From the NCBI RefSeq assembly GCF_012641745.1, contig NZ_WEHZ01000027.1:1-64000 (forward strand): a stretch of DNA of 64,000 nt, written 5' to 3'. The notes under the pieces were generated by a model. The model had not been told where the DNA came from. It did not search any database and saw only the letters and a program-made list of their open reading frames with translations. This document shows, piece by piece, positions 52,718-62,505 of the stretch. The stretch's first letter is position 1. Every line of letters starts with the position of its first letter. The DNA comes from Pseudoalteromonas peptidolytica (lineage in GTDB: Bacteria > Pseudomonadota > Gammaproteobacteria > Enterobacterales > Alteromonadaceae). Both the position numbers and the translations under genes were made by a program.

Positions 52718-55172
52718 GTAATAAGTCCGCAACTGCATATCGACTGAGCTTAATGAGCGGGGCAATACTTACCAACAAGGCTAAACTGTAAATACCCATG
52801 ATAAACACCATAATACTTTGATACGGAATCAAAAAAGGAATGCTCCAGCCAAACCCAACAGGCATTACAAACTTCAGCAATACCCAGCCCAATAACCCAC
52901 CTAATACCATTGCTAATACCAAGCTTACCAATAAGATAATCGAGCTTTGCGAAAGCTTAATCTGAAATGCTTGTAGTGTAGTGATCCCCAAGGTTTTAAG
53001 CACAGCCAAAGGCTGCACCTGCTTGACTCCCAAAGTGAGTAATGACACCCAAAGACCAAATAAGGCAATCACCACTATCATCAGGTTCAGAGCATTGGTC
53101 GCGTAAAATGTATGTTCAAATAATTGTGTCGCATATTTTTTAAACACATGATTTTCAACAACTTGTGATTCGGTAAGCTCAAATTGTTGTAAAAGTTGCT
53201 GTTTTAAGCCGAGCTCATCAGCTCCTTCTTTTAAACGCAATGAGAAGCCAAAAGCCTCGTAATTAAACTTGGCTTGTAAAATGGCTGTAGTAATCACCAC
53301 AAAAACACTGCGCTGCTCACCATAATCATAGTAAAACCCTGTTATTTCGCAGTTAATCTGACGCTCACCCTGTTTGATGGTGACGTATTGACCCAATCTT
53401 ATGCCATGTAATAGTTTACTTGGTTCATTAGCAAGGCACCCACTGCGCGGTATGCTGGCTTCGTGGTACAGCGTTTTTGAAGTTGGTGGAACTCCAGAAA
53501 GCAATGTAAGATTTTGATGTAAATCAGCATGAGAGCCAAAGCTGATTAATCTCACTGATTGTGTATTAGGGTCACTATCATTGCGCTGATAACTGCCTTC
53601 TGCTTGCCAAAAAACACCCACAGTATCAACTTCCTGCCTTGCTGATAACCATTGATACTGCCAGCTTTCTATATGATTTGGCCGAATATAGAGCTCGGCA
53701 CTTAAACGACTATCTAAATGAATTTGCAACGCGGTGCTAAAGCTGGCAACCATAATTTGCAACCCCACCGACGTACCCACAGCCAGCAAAACTGCATAGA
53801 CGCTTGTGGTTAATACTCTGATCTGCTCATGACTATCAGCTTTCATCCACTTGAGTAATGGCCGGGTTGTGGGTATACACGCAAACGATATTCGCAGTAC
53901 CACAGGCGTAATAATAAAGAACACCAGCAATAAACACACACAAAGGCCAAGCGCGAAAAAAGGATTATCGCTACCAATATAGAAGTACCCTGCTATCAGT
54001 CCAGTTCCTATGACACAAAGTACTCGAAACCTTTTCTTACGATAGAAAGTCAACACATTGGTTTGTGCATAAGCAATGCTCGCCAATACCAACATATTTA
54101 GCATAAAGGCTTGTAAAACAACTACCCAACTGAAATGAACCGGTAAATGCCTGTCCAGTTCGAAGAGACCTTTCAGTGCGAGTGTGATTTCTGCCACCAA
54201 AGCATTCGAACCGACAAAAGCGATACCGGCACCGAGCAATGCTGCCAAAAAGCTAAGTAGTATTATTTCTATACTTACGGCGACAACAAGCGTGCGCTGA
54301 AGACAACCCAGCAATATAAGTTGCTGATGTAATTTTTGTCGGCTATGCAGACACAATTTAATGGCATTGAAACTTAAAAAAGCGCCAACAACATAACCCA
54401 ATAACGCAAGCGCTTTGAGATTGAAAAAGAAGGCTTGTGACAGGGAGTCGAATGATTGCGCCTCGGCACTTTGCAGTCGCGCTTTGTTGGCAATAATGGC
54501 GTTTACCTGCGCACTATTCAAATGAAAGTCTGAAATTTCTATGTAACTGATTTTTCCTTCCAAATGTAACAGGCGGTCAACCAAGGCTATGTCTGCCAAC
54601 GCGGTATTCCCGCTAAGCCCTGGTAATACGACAAACACACAATCAACACCGGCAATTTGCATACTCTGATGCTGCTTCAAGGAGAAGCGCTCCGCCAATG
54701 CATTGGAGATATAAATAGTGTTAAAACCAAACTGCATACTGGGATTTTGATTTTGTTGACGGCCTGAATGACTCCCTTTGCCAAGCCACTGAAGAGTATT
54801 TACACCTTTTATACGTACTTTTTGACCTTCGACTATTGTGACCACTCCTTCAGCCACCGGCTCAGCAGAACGTACACCTGCTTTTCGTAGCGCCCGCCAA
54901 ATAGTCGATTCAAGTGTTTTACTACCGTGAATTGGCCTCACAAAGTGACTGATTGGATTATTTATCAACGCACTGGTTTGGTGGTAGCGGTTACTCGCTT
55001 CTTGATTCAGCCCTTGGATTGCACCTAATAACGCACTCCCCAGCGACAAACCAAGAACAAACAGGAAAAAGAGCCAAAGGTGTCGGCGATAAAACTGGAA
55101 AAAAACCCCCAGTATTAATCTAATTTCAAGCGCTGTAGGTAAGGCCATGTTTAACTGAGAGTGCTTAACCAT
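52707..55172 (-). CDS. FtsX-like ABC transporter permease (AttFG-like)
   Basis: 821 aa, starting at the ATG at 55172 that overlaps the ATPase stop (ATGGTTAA); nearby in-frame ATGs at 55190 and 55148 are alternatives. An N-terminal helix, a periplasmic domain and two sets of FtsX helices (about 250-380 and 690-815). The length suggests a fused AttF+AttG unit. Works with the ATPase as a MacB/LolCDE-type mechanotransmission exporter of lipoprotein or peptide cargo (family knowledge). Confidence 0.88.
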   Translation of the reverse strand: MVKHSQLNMALPTALEIRLILGVFFQFYRRHLWLFFLFVLGLSLGSALLGAIQGLNQEASNRYHQTSALINNPISHFVRPIHGSKTLESTIWRALRKAGVRSAEPVAEGVVTIVEGQKVRIKGVNTLQWLGKGSHSGRQQNQNPSMQFGFNTIYISNALAERFSLKQHQSMQIAGVDCVFVVLPGLSGNTALADIALVDRLLHLEGKISYIEISDFHLNSAQVNAIIANKARLQSAEAQSFDSLSQAFFFNLKALALLGYVVGAFLSFNAIKLCLHSRQKLHQQLILLGCLQRTLVVAVSIEIILLSFLAALLGAGIAFVGSNALVAEITLALKGLFELDRHLPVHFSWVVVLQAFMLNMLVLASIAYAQTNVLTFYRKKRFRVLCVIGTGLIAGYFYIGSDNPFFALGLCVCLLLVFFIITPVVLRISFACIPTTRPLLKWMKADSHEQIRVLTTSVYAVLLAVGTSVGLQIMVASFSTALQIHLDSRLSAELYIRPNHIESWQYQWLSARQEVDTVGVFWQAEGSYQRNDSDPNTQSVRLISFGSHADLHQNLTLLSGVPPTSKTLYHEASIPRSGCLANEPSKLLHGIRLGQYVTIKQGERQINCEITGFYYDYGEQRSVFVVITTAILQAKFNYEAFGFSLRLKEGADELGLKQQLLQQFELTESQVVENHVFKKYATQLFEHTFYATNALNLMIVVIALFGLWVSLLTLGVKQVQPLAVLKTLGITTLQAFQIKLSQSSIILLVSLVLAMVLGGLLGWVLLKFVMPVGFGWSIPFLIPYQSIMVFIMGIYSLALLVSIAPLIKLSRYAVADLLHED

Positions 55173-55827
55173 AAGCGCGCTTATTCTCAATGGTCACTTT
55201 TCTATCTAGGCTATTGGCAAGGTGTTGGCTGTGAGTAACCATAATCAGGTTCACCGACTGCTCTTGGCATAGCTGACGTAAAAGTGACACAACTTCTTCG
55301 CTTTTGGCTGCATCTAAATTGCCTGTAGGCTCATCTGCTAATAGCAACAGAGGTTTATTCAACATAGCCCGTGCAATACCTACTCGCTGTTGCTCCCCAC
55401 CAGATAATTGATGTGGTAAGGCATTGAGTTTATCTGCAATCCCCAAGCGTGAAGCAAGTGTTTTGACTGTCTGTGGTGCTAGTTTTATATTGTTGAGCTG
55501 TGCTTGGAAAGTAATATTGTCGTATACGTTGAGTACTGATAGTAGTTGATAATGCTGGAATATCATGCCCAGGCTTCTGCGATATCTGGCCTGCGCTGTG
55601 TCGTTAAATTTGGTAATATCTTGGCCGTCGATAATGATGCTGCCACTGTCAGGCCTGAGTAGCCCACCTATTAAATGGATCAATGTGGTCTTGCCTGAGC
55701 CGCTATCTCCTACCACTGCCACTTGCTCATTTTTACCGATGCTAAGATTAAGATCACTTAATATTTCTCTGCGAGACTCTCCGTCACGACGAGAGAAGAC
55801 AACATTTTGTACTTCTACCACAGACAC
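55165..55827 (-). CDS. ABC transporter ATPase (LolD/MacB-type)
   Basis: 220 aa from a GTG at 55827, with AAGGA just upstream; a second GTG at 55821 gives better spacing (10 nt against 4 nt), so the start is uncertain by two codons. Longer in-frame starts fall inside repeat copy H. Walker A GDSGSGKTTL, signature LSGGEQQRVGIARAM, Walker B LLLLADEPTGNLD. Energises the following FtsX-like permease. The repeat sits directly before the ribosome site. Confidence 0.92.
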   Translation of the reverse strand: MSVVEVQNVVFSRRDGESRREILSDLNLSIGKNEQVAVVGDSGSGKTTLIHLIGGLLRPDSGSIIIDGQDITKFNDTAQARYRRSLGMIFQHYQLLSVLNVYDNITFQAQLNNIKLAPQTVKTLASRLGIADKLNALPHQLSGGEQQRVGIARAMLNKPLLLLADEPTGNLDAAKSEEVVSLLRQLCQEQSVNLIMVTHSQHLANSLDRKVTIENKRAYG

Positions 55828-55838
55828 ATATTCCTTTC

Positions 55839-56050
55839 TTATACTAATTATTTTAATTAAGTGGTCTACTATTTTGAAGCGAGAAAATCTTGTCGATAAC
55901 ACCGCTCCACGCCCTGCTCACGCCGAGGTATTTATGTTCTGTAAGCAATGCAAGGATTTTTATTTAGTTGTTCTAAATAGAAATTTTTAACGCAATTAGG
56001 CGTCAGATTTACTCCTTCAAATTGAGCACGTATTAAGGCTAGTTGTTATT
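55839..56050 (+). repeat. Dispersed repeat, copy H (full length)
   Basis: From CTTATACTAATTATTTTAA to ...TATTAAGGCTAGTTGTTATT, with all family blocks and some decay. It ends right before the ribosome site of the ABC ATPase gene, so its left end may supply the promoter (AGTATAA on the minus strand). Confidence 0.85.
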
Positions 56051-56070
56051 AAACATAACTTATGCGGCGA

Positions 56071-56763
56071 TCACCAAGGAATTGCATCTCCTTTGTAGTC
56101 ATAAAAGCCGCCACTTTGTGCATCAACAAAATGTGATAACACGCTATAAAGCCCAGCAGCCGACTCCTCTGGTGTAACTGGTGCCTCAGCTCCCCCCATG
56201 TCTGTTTGAACCCAACCAGGGTGCAATGCAACGGTACGGATCCCATCAACTAGTAAATCATTTGATAAGCTTTTAATCACTGAGTTCACTGCAGCTTTGG
56301 AGCTGCGATAAATATATCCACCACCTTTGGTATTCATTGTGTGGCTACCAACTTTGGATGACACCGCGGCAAATATTTTTTCTGTTGAGTTACTTAAGTG
56401 GGTATAAAAAAGCTCAGCAAGTCGCATGGTAGCAAAGACATTGACCTCCATCACCTCACGCCACGCTTCAATATCTGTTTCTCCAAAGGCGTAACCCTTT
56501 GGTCCATATATGCCAGCATTATTAACGACAATATCAATGGCAACTGGCGCAAGCTTTTCGCTCAACTCCGTCATTTGATCAAAATTAGTGACATCTAGGG
56601 CGAACACCTGAAGTTCAGGAAACGTCGCAGATAACGCATTTAAGTCAGTTGCAGCTAGCGGATCTCTACATGTTGCCAGCACATGCCACCCCGATTGCAG
56701 GTAGACCTTAGTTAACGCAAGTCCAATCCCACGATTAGCACCTGTTATCAGTATTGTTTTCAC
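56071..56763 (-). CDS. Short-chain dehydrogenase/reductase
   Basis: 230 aa from a GTG at 56763 (GGGAG 8 nt upstream), giving MKTILITGANRGIGLALTKVYL; a TTG five codons earlier overlaps the ribosome site. The Rossmann TGANRGIG, NNAG (VVNNAGIYGPKGYAF), the catalytic pair YRSSK and PGWVQTDMGG are classic SDR features, close to C-factor-like enzymes. NAD(P)-dependent oxidoreductase of unknown substrate. Confidence 0.92.
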   Translation of the reverse strand: MKTILITGANRGIGLALTKVYLQSGWHVLATCRDPLAATDLNALSATFPELQVFALDVTNFDQMTELSEKLAPVAIDIVVNNAGIYGPKGYAFGETDIEAWREVMEVNVFATMRLAELFYTHLSNSTEKIFAAVSSKVGSHTMNTKGGGYIYRSSKAAVNSVIKSLSNDLLVDGIRTVALHPGWVQTDMGGAEAPVTPEESAAGLYSVLSHFVDAQSGGFYDYKGDAIPW

Positions 56764-56906
56764 AGAGTCAACTCCCAAGCCATTCAGATAAAAGCCGCTG
56801 GTGTTTATTCACTATACATGATGAGCAACTGGATAATCCACTTTTTAGACAAATGGGATTTCTGTATTCATCATTGCTCATCAATGTATTACCGTTTTGT
56901 GTATGG

Positions 56907-57293
56907 CTATGATTTGTTTTCAATCCAAAGTATTGCCTGATTTTTATCTCGAAAATATTTTACCTCCCCAGTTATAATCCAATTACCAATCAATGCAGCA
57001 AGACGATGCCACTTTTTGCCACCATAAATGGCCACTCTTTTAAACTCGTGGCTGTGAGATAATACTATCTGAAAATCGTCCCACATTGCTCTGAGCTCCC
57101 AGCCTTTAAAGTCAATTGCATCAATTAGTGCATACACCTGTGGCGACTTTACCGTTTTTATAACCTCTTCAATAATAGGCATAATAGTAACGTAATCTTC
57201 ATGGGTAAGTTTACCGCTGAGTGTTAAGGTTAAGTAGATATCGTTTTGACGCCTCTCAGTGCCTATAGAAATACCATGAAACGAGTCTGACAT
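56907..57293 (-). CDS. SpoIIAA-like (STAS-fold) protein
   Basis: 128 aa from the ATG at 57293 (AGGA 7 nt upstream; an ATG 18 bp earlier overlaps it). Sequence ISIGTERRQNDIYLTLTLSGKLTHEDYVTIMPIIEEVI with ALIDAIDFKGWELRAMWDDFQIVLSHSHEFKRVAIYGGKKW fits the SpoIIAA-like family (PF11964-type). Soluble; a possible lipid- or partner-binding STAS fold. No sigma or anti-sigma partner is next to it. Confidence 0.85.
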   Translation of the reverse strand: MSDSFHGISIGTERRQNDIYLTLTLSGKLTHEDYVTIMPIIEEVIKTVKSPQVYALIDAIDFKGWELRAMWDDFQIVLSHSHEFKRVAIYGGKKWHRLAALIGNWIITGEVKYFRDKNQAILWIENKS

Positions 57294-57482
57294 TACGCTT
57301 CCTATTAACATGTAAACCAGCTAAAACCGAAGTTGCAAATCCAACTAAAGCATATGTAAAGCTGAGCATTTACGCCAATTCATAAATTTTTGACTTCTGT
57401 CAGTTCCTGTTCAGATTTCTAGTACTACTATGCGCGCCGTTGAGTTGATGTAGCTCAATATATGGAAATTAAAGGGATGAAC

Positions 57483-58280
57483 ATGAAAAAACTACTATCT
57501 ATCGCAGCTGTTTCACTACTTGTTTCAGCGACCGCTCAAGCTAACGCAGGAAACGTTCAAAAAGAGTGGTTCAACGCTGCTAGTTACACAGACTACGATA
57601 GCTCCGATAACAGCCTACTGATGCTTTCTTCTGATTACTTTTTCGCACCTCAAGAATCAGTTGGCGTATGGGATGACTTTGGTTACCTAGATACAGACAG
57701 TAATGTTGGCCTAAGCTATGCCAACGATGATTTCTCAAATGCCTTTTCTGCTCACGGTGAAGGGTTTATCACTAAAGAGTGGTTTGTTACTGGTAGCATT
57801 TCAGATCTTGGTGAAGCTGACGATCATTACTCTTTTGGCTTTGGTTACTTATATAACGAGAACCTAAAGCTAAGTATTCGTCAGGAAGAGTTCGAACATG
57901 GTGATACAACTTGGTTCAAAGCAGAATATAACCATGAGCTCAACTCTACAGATTATATTGGTTTTACCATTGAAACCGAAGATGAGTTTGATTACCTAAA
58001 CCTAAGTGCTCGTTATTTGATGCACGTGGGTGGCGAAAGCTACTTCACAATCGACGTGGAACATAACCGCATTGACATCGAAGGCTTTGATGACAATGTG
58101 ACGAATGTACTAGCAAACTACTACTTCACTCGTAACTTTGCACTTGGCCTTGGTTCATATGACTCAGACTTAGCGGTGGAAGCGAAGTACTTCTTCAATG
58201 ACACTTACTACCTTACAGGTAGTGTTGTTGACACAGATGGCGGCGAAACAAGCAACCTAACTTTTGTTGCACAGTTCTAA
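57483..58280 (+). CDS. Putative outer-membrane porin
   Basis: 265 aa from the ATG at 57483, with AAGGG 6 nt upstream; an earlier ATG adds only seven unrelated residues. Signal peptide LLSIAAVSLLVSATAQANA. Asp-rich alternating strands (LLMLSSDYFF, FITKEWFVTGSIS, HYSFGFGYLYNENLKLSIRQ) end in TFVAQF, a terminal aromatic. Likely an outer-membrane channel; substrate unknown. Hairpin TGAGGTAC/GTACCTCA at 58293-58312 follows. Confidence 0.82.
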   Translation: MKKLLSIAAVSLLVSATAQANAGNVQKEWFNAASYTDYDSSDNSLLMLSSDYFFAPQESVGVWDDFGYLDTDSNVGLSYANDDFSNAFSAHGEGFITKEWFVTGSISDLGEADDHYSFGFGYLYNENLKLSIRQEEFEHGDTTWFKAEYNHELNSTDYIGFTIETEDEFDYLNLSARYLMHVGGESYFTIDVEHNRIDIEGFDDNVTNVLANYYFTRNFALGLGSYDSDLAVEAKYFFNDTYYLTGSVVDTDGGETSNLTFVAQF

Positions 58281-58292
58281 GTTGACACAATA

Positions 58293-58312
58293 TTGAGGTA
58301 CACCAGTACCTC
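58293..58312 (+). terminator. Hairpin downstream of the porin gene
   Basis: Perfect stem TGAGGTAC-ACCA-GTACCTCA just after the porin stop. No clear T run; probable terminator or mRNA-stabilising hairpin. Confidence 0.5.
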
Positions 58313-58466
58313 ATTGATACTCCCCCAACAACTCAACATCCCTTCGCGACCACACTCCGCGTTGGGGTGTTTTTCACATTTTGAAACAAGCTACTCATCT
58401 AAATTGGGTGCATTTCAGTGCTTAATCGTTATTATGTATCAAAATAATAACGGAAACGCCTATATT

Positions 58467-61400
58467 ATGATGAAAATAAAAACACTCGTGCTCGCCATTG
58501 CTACGGCAGCCGCGCCTTTTGTTTCAGCGTATCAAACAGAAGATACTCGCTTACTTCGCTTTCCTGACATTCACAAAGATAAAGTCACTTTTGTCTATGC
58601 TGGCGACATTTATATCGCAGATACCAATTCAGGGAAAAGTCAGCGATTAACTGACCACATTGGTTTTGAAACTTTTCCTAAGTTTTCACCAGATGGTAGC
58701 AAAATTGCTTTTGCCGCTGAGTACAATGGTAGCCGCCAGATCTATGTCATCAATGCCGATGGTTCAGGGTTAAAACAGCTCACCTATTATAACGATGTCG
58801 GCGCGATGCCTCCCCGCGGTGGTTTTGATTATCGGGTGATGGATTGGACGCCTGACGGCAAACATATCGTGTTCAGAGCAAACCGCACCCCATGGGGTAA
58901 ACGCATGGGTCGCCCATATATGGTACCTGTCGAAGGTGGACTTGAGCAGCCGATGGCCATCCCAGAAACCGGTGGCGGTATGCTCTCGCCTGATGGCAGC
59001 AAGTATGTTTACACCCCTATCGACAGGGAGTTTAGAACCTGGAAACGCTCACGCGGTGGCCGTGCACAAGATGTATGGGTTTACGACCTTGAAAACAACA
59101 CGTCTAAACAGCTCACCACTGATAAAGCAACGGATCAGCAACCGACTTGGGTAAATGACAGTATCTATTTTGTATCTGATCGTGACTATACACTCAACCT
59201 GTATAAATATCGCGACGGTAAGTCTCCAGTAAAAATGACTGACCACAAAGACTTTGATGTCTTGTGGCCATCAGCAGGTCCTGACGCCATCGTTTATGAA
59301 AATGGCGGTTACCTATATCGTTTTGATGAAGCGACAAAGTCTGCCAAAAAGCTAAACATTGATGTTACTGGTGTGCGCCAATATGCCATGCCTTACAGCA
59401 AAAATGTCAGTGATTTTATTGATTCAATGGATATTTCACATGATGGTAAACGTGCATTGTTTACTGCTCGTGGTGAGTTATTCTCTGTTCCAGTAAAACA
59501 AGGTCCAACTCGCAACCTTTCTTACACCCCAGAAGGCCGAGAGATTGAAGCTAGCTGGTCACCAAATGGCCGTTATATTGCCTACATGAGTGATAAAACA
59601 GGTGAATATGAGATCTATCTTAAAGATAGAGCAAATAACAACAAAACCATCCAGTTAACCGACAATGGTACCATCTGGCGCTTTACGCCAATTTGGTCGG
59701 CTGATAACAGCAAACTGCTCTTTGCTGATAAAAACCACACGCTATGGTGGGTTGATGCGAAATCTGGTGATACGCATAAAATTGATACCGCCAAATACGA
59801 TGAAGATGGTTTAACCGAATACACTTGGTCACCTAACAGCGAAGATATTGTTTTTGTTAAAAACAACGAGAACCGCTACGCCTCGCTATGGCACTATAAT
59901 ATCAAAGATAAAAAGGTCACTCGACTGACTGACGAAATGACCAGCGAGCGTAACCCGACTTTCTCGCCAGATGGTAACTACATTTACTTTACGTCTGAAC
60001 GCGACTACAACCTCACCTTTAGTAGCTATGAATTTGATTATATTTTCAACAACGCCACACGTATTTACAGCGTCGCGGTAAACAATCATATCAAGCCATT
60101 AAACGCGTTTGAAAGCGATGAGTTAAGCATTCAATCAGACGATGAAGCAAAAGCTGATAGCACCAAAAAAGAAAATTATATTGATGCCAACGGCTTTATG
60201 TCTCGGGTTGTATCCCTCTCCGCTCCAGCCGGTAACTACGGTGCGCTAACAGGTGTCGACGGTGGCGTTCTAACACTAACAGGTGGTGCATTAAAGCTAC
60301 TTGGTAGCGAACCTGATAGCAAACTAGAAACAGTTGCCGAAGGGGTAAGCAGCTATAAGGTTGCCGCTGGCGGTAAGCATCTAATTGCTCGTGCTGGCAA
60401 TAATTACAGTGTTATCGCACCTAAGCCAAAACAGGACTTAAAGAGCAGTCAGCTTGACCTATCTAAGATGACACTGAAAATCGACCCTAAAGTTGAATGG
60501 CAACAAATGTATGTAGAAGGCTGGCGTACATTGCGTGATTGGTTCTACGATGAGAATCACCATGGCCAAGATTGGGATGCAATTTTAGAGAAGTATCAGC
60601 CTCTTGCCAATGCAGTTGCGCATCGTAGCGACCTAGACTACGTACTAAGTGAAATTGCAGGAGAGATAAACGCCGGTCACATTTACGTGCAATCTGGTGA
60701 TGCTCCAACAGCCGAGCGCAAAAAGCACGGCTTGCTTGGTGCAGAAATAAGCGCTCACCAATCAGGTTATGTGAAAATTGAACGTATCTTTAAAGGTGAA
60801 AATTGGCATGAGAACTACCGCTCACCGCTTGACGAGACTGGCGTCAATGCCAATGTAGGTGATTACATCATCTCTGTAAATGGTCGCTCAGTAAAAGAAG
60901 TAGTTAACTTTTATGAGTTACTTGAAAATACCCAGGGTGAGCAGGTTGAGCTGGTTCTAAGCAAGTCTCCAAGTGCCGAAAATAGCTGGAAGACAACGGT
61001 CAAGCCTGTTGCCAGTGAGCAAGGACTACGTTACATGGCTTGGGTGCAATCACGGGCTGACTACGTAAGCAAGCTTTCCGATGGTAAAATCGGCTACGTC
61101 CACCTACCAAATACGCATTATGATGGTAACCGTTCTTTATTTAAGAACTTTATGCCACAAACAACGAAAGAAGCGCTGATCGTCGACGATCGTTATAATG
61201 GTGGTGGTTTTATTCCTGAGCACATTATTACTTGGCTTGCTCGTAAACCGCTTAATTACTGGAAACGTCGTGGTGTTGAGCCAACAAAAACTCCACAATT
61301 TGCCCACGACGGTCCAAAAGCGATGTTGATCAACGGCTATTCAAGTTCAGGTGGTGATGCCCTACCTTACTATTTCCGTCAAGCAGGTCTAGGTAAGCTA

Positions 61401-61685
61401 ATTGGTACACGCACTTGGGGGGGCTTAATTGGGATTTCCGGAAACCCAAGCCTTGTTGATGGAGGCCAAGTGATAGCAGCAACCTTCCGTATCCTAGATA
61501 ATGACGGCAACTGGATCATTGAAAATGAAGGAGTAAGCCCTGATATCGAGGTGATAGATAGGCCTGAATTGATCCACGCAGGTAAAGACCCTTCTGTCGA
61601 GCGTGCTGTCGAAGAGTTATTAAAAGAGTTAAAAGACAACCCGAAAAAAACACTAACAGTGCCACCTGCACCAACTAAGTTTTAA
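58467..61685 (+). CDS. Secreted tricorn-like protease (S41 family)
   Basis: 1072 aa from the ATG at 58467 (MMKIKTLVLAIATAAAPFVSAYQ, a signal peptide); upstream in-frame sequence is not signal-like. Two PD40-type beta propellers (FPKFSPDGSKIAFAAEYNG...; ASWSPNGRYIAYMSDKTGEYEIYL) are followed by a C1-like helical part, a PDZ domain and the S41 core, with the nucleophile in GYSSSGGDALPYYFRQ and the Glu near NEGVSPDIEV. INAGHIYV carries the catalytic His, with Gly where archaeal tricorn has Ser. Degrades peptides in the periplasm or outside. Terminator at 61696. Confidence 0.94.
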   Translation: MMKIKTLVLAIATAAAPFVSAYQTEDTRLLRFPDIHKDKVTFVYAGDIYIADTNSGKSQRLTDHIGFETFPKFSPDGSKIAFAAEYNGSRQIYVINADGSGLKQLTYYNDVGAMPPRGGFDYRVMDWTPDGKHIVFRANRTPWGKRMGRPYMVPVEGGLEQPMAIPETGGGMLSPDGSKYVYTPIDREFRTWKRSRGGRAQDVWVYDLENNTSKQLTTDKATDQQPTWVNDSIYFVSDRDYTLNLYKYRDGKSPVKMTDHKDFDVLWPSAGPDAIVYENGGYLYRFDEATKSAKKLNIDVTGVRQYAMPYSKNVSDFIDSMDISHDGKRALFTARGELFSVPVKQGPTRNLSYTPEGREIEASWSPNGRYIAYMSDKTGEYEIYLKDRANNNKTIQLTDNGTIWRFTPIWSADNSKLLFADKNHTLWWVDAKSGDTHKIDTAKYDEDGLTEYTWSPNSEDIVFVKNNENRYASLWHYNIKDKKVTRLTDEMTSERNPTFSPDGNYIYFTSERDYNLTFSSYEFDYIFNNATRIYSVAVNNHIKPLNAFESDELSIQSDDEAKADSTKKENYIDANGFMSRVVSLSAPAGNYGALTGVDGGVLTLTGGALKLLGSEPDSKLETVAEGVSSYKVAAGGKHLIARAGNNYSVIAPKPKQDLKSSQLDLSKMTLKIDPKVEWQQMYVEGWRTLRDWFYDENHHGQDWDAILEKYQPLANAVAHRSDLDYVLSEIAGEINAGHIYVQSGDAPTAERKKHGLLGAEISAHQSGYVKIERIFKGENWHENYRSPLDETGVNANVGDYIISVNGRSVKEVVNFYELLENTQGEQVELVLSKSPSAENSWKTTVKPVASEQGLRYMAWVQSRADYVSKLSDGKIGYVHLPNTHYDGNRSLFKNFMPQTTKEALIVDDRYNGGGFIPEHIITWLARKPLNYWKRRGVEPTKTPQFAHDGPKAMLINGYSSSGGDALPYYFRQAGLGKLIGTRTWGGLIGISGNPSLVDGGQVIAATFRILDNDGNWIIENEGVSPDIEVIDRPELIHAGKDPSVERAVEELLKELKDNPKKTLTVPPAPTKF

Positions 61686-61695
61686 ATTCATATTC

Positions 61696-61729
61696 AAAGT
61701 GGTTTAAAGGGTCACCTTTAAACCACTTT
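61696..61729 (+). terminator. Rho-independent terminator after the tricorn-like protease
   Basis: A 15-bp perfect stem AAAGTGGTTTAAAGG/CCTTTAAACCACTTT with loop GTCA, followed by T. Confidence 0.9.
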
Positions 61730-61914
61730 TCAGCCTCGCTTAAGTCACCGGCTTCATCACTCACACTAGCACGTTATAAAAAAGTTACTGGTACGTAATA
61801 CTCCGTAATCGAATTTTTCCTAATTTACGTCTACTTTTATCTCGTGTGTTTATTACATATACCTATATGCTTAAGTTCTAAGTTGCTTTAGGTACGCAAT
61901 CTGTATCCTAACTT

Positions 61915-62078
61915 ATGCCAATTTGCTTAATCACATGATCTATTTTGAGGTGAAAAGGCTGTACCAGTAATCAGGCAAAAATTTTGCTATTAAGTTGTTT
62001 TTAACATGAAATATTTAACGCTGTTCGTGCCTTGTTTACTCCTTAAAATTGAACACATATTTAAACAGATTAGTACTA
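61915..62078 (+). repeat. Dispersed repeat, copy I (degenerate)
   Basis: Diverged: TATGCCAATTTGCTTAATCA..., CTATTTTGAGGTG, TTTTGCTATTAAGTTGTT and ATATTTAACGCTG can still be aligned with copy C. Shorter and older than the others. Confidence 0.6.
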
Positions 62079-62127
62079 TTTAAGCCTGTGGTATTGCACA
62101 ACATTCACCGTCACAAAGGAGCAAACC

Positions 62128-62505
62128 ATGAATGTGCAAAACAAAACGGATCAATCTGTTGTTGAAGTAAAAGAAGAAATTGATGCCGGCGCGATGCTAA
62201 GTAATGCCCAAAAGCAACAAATTAAAGCCCGTGATAGTCAGTATAAAGCTGCTGATTTATCCTGTTTGAGAGCAATTGCACAGGCTGCAATTAATGTTGA
62301 ACTCTTTACCATCCCACTTTACATGACAGGACTTTATTCAATTCAAGGAACTCACCAAATTGCAGATCCGTCAGATCTATACCCCGGTCGCTACTGGCCT
62401 GGACTTAGCCCAACAGCGGGATATATTCCAGAGCAAGAGACTGGCACCACCCTTAACGCCATTTCAACTCCAATCGTTAATGACAGAGCAGAATTAATCA
62501 AATGA
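62128..62505 (+). CDS. Truncated VioB/ferritin-like protein
   Basis: 125 aa. AAGGAG lies 6 nt before the ATG. LRAIAQAAINVELFTIPLYMTGLYSIQGTHQI resembles the first helices of the iminophenyl-pyruvate dimer synthase (VioB)-type ferritin-like family, and PGRYWPGLSP matches the next segment. Family members are normally far longer (over 300 aa), with a later EMLHLQ-type helix; here the protein stops after ETGTTLNAISTPIVNDRAELIK. It overlaps the DUF2063 gene by ATGA, so the short form may be real and co-expressed. Either a truncated enzyme or a small dedicated protein. Confidence 0.5.
   Translation: MNVQNKTDQSVVEVKEEIDAGAMLSNAQKQQIKARDSQYKAADLSCLRAIAQAAINVELFTIPLYMTGLYSIQGTHQIADPSDLYPGRYWPGLSPTAGYIPEQETGTTLNAISTPIVNDRAELIK

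Noticed and set aside
58293..58466. N-terminal extension of the tricorn-like protease
   Set aside because: Would place the signal peptide internally and overlaps the porin hairpin.
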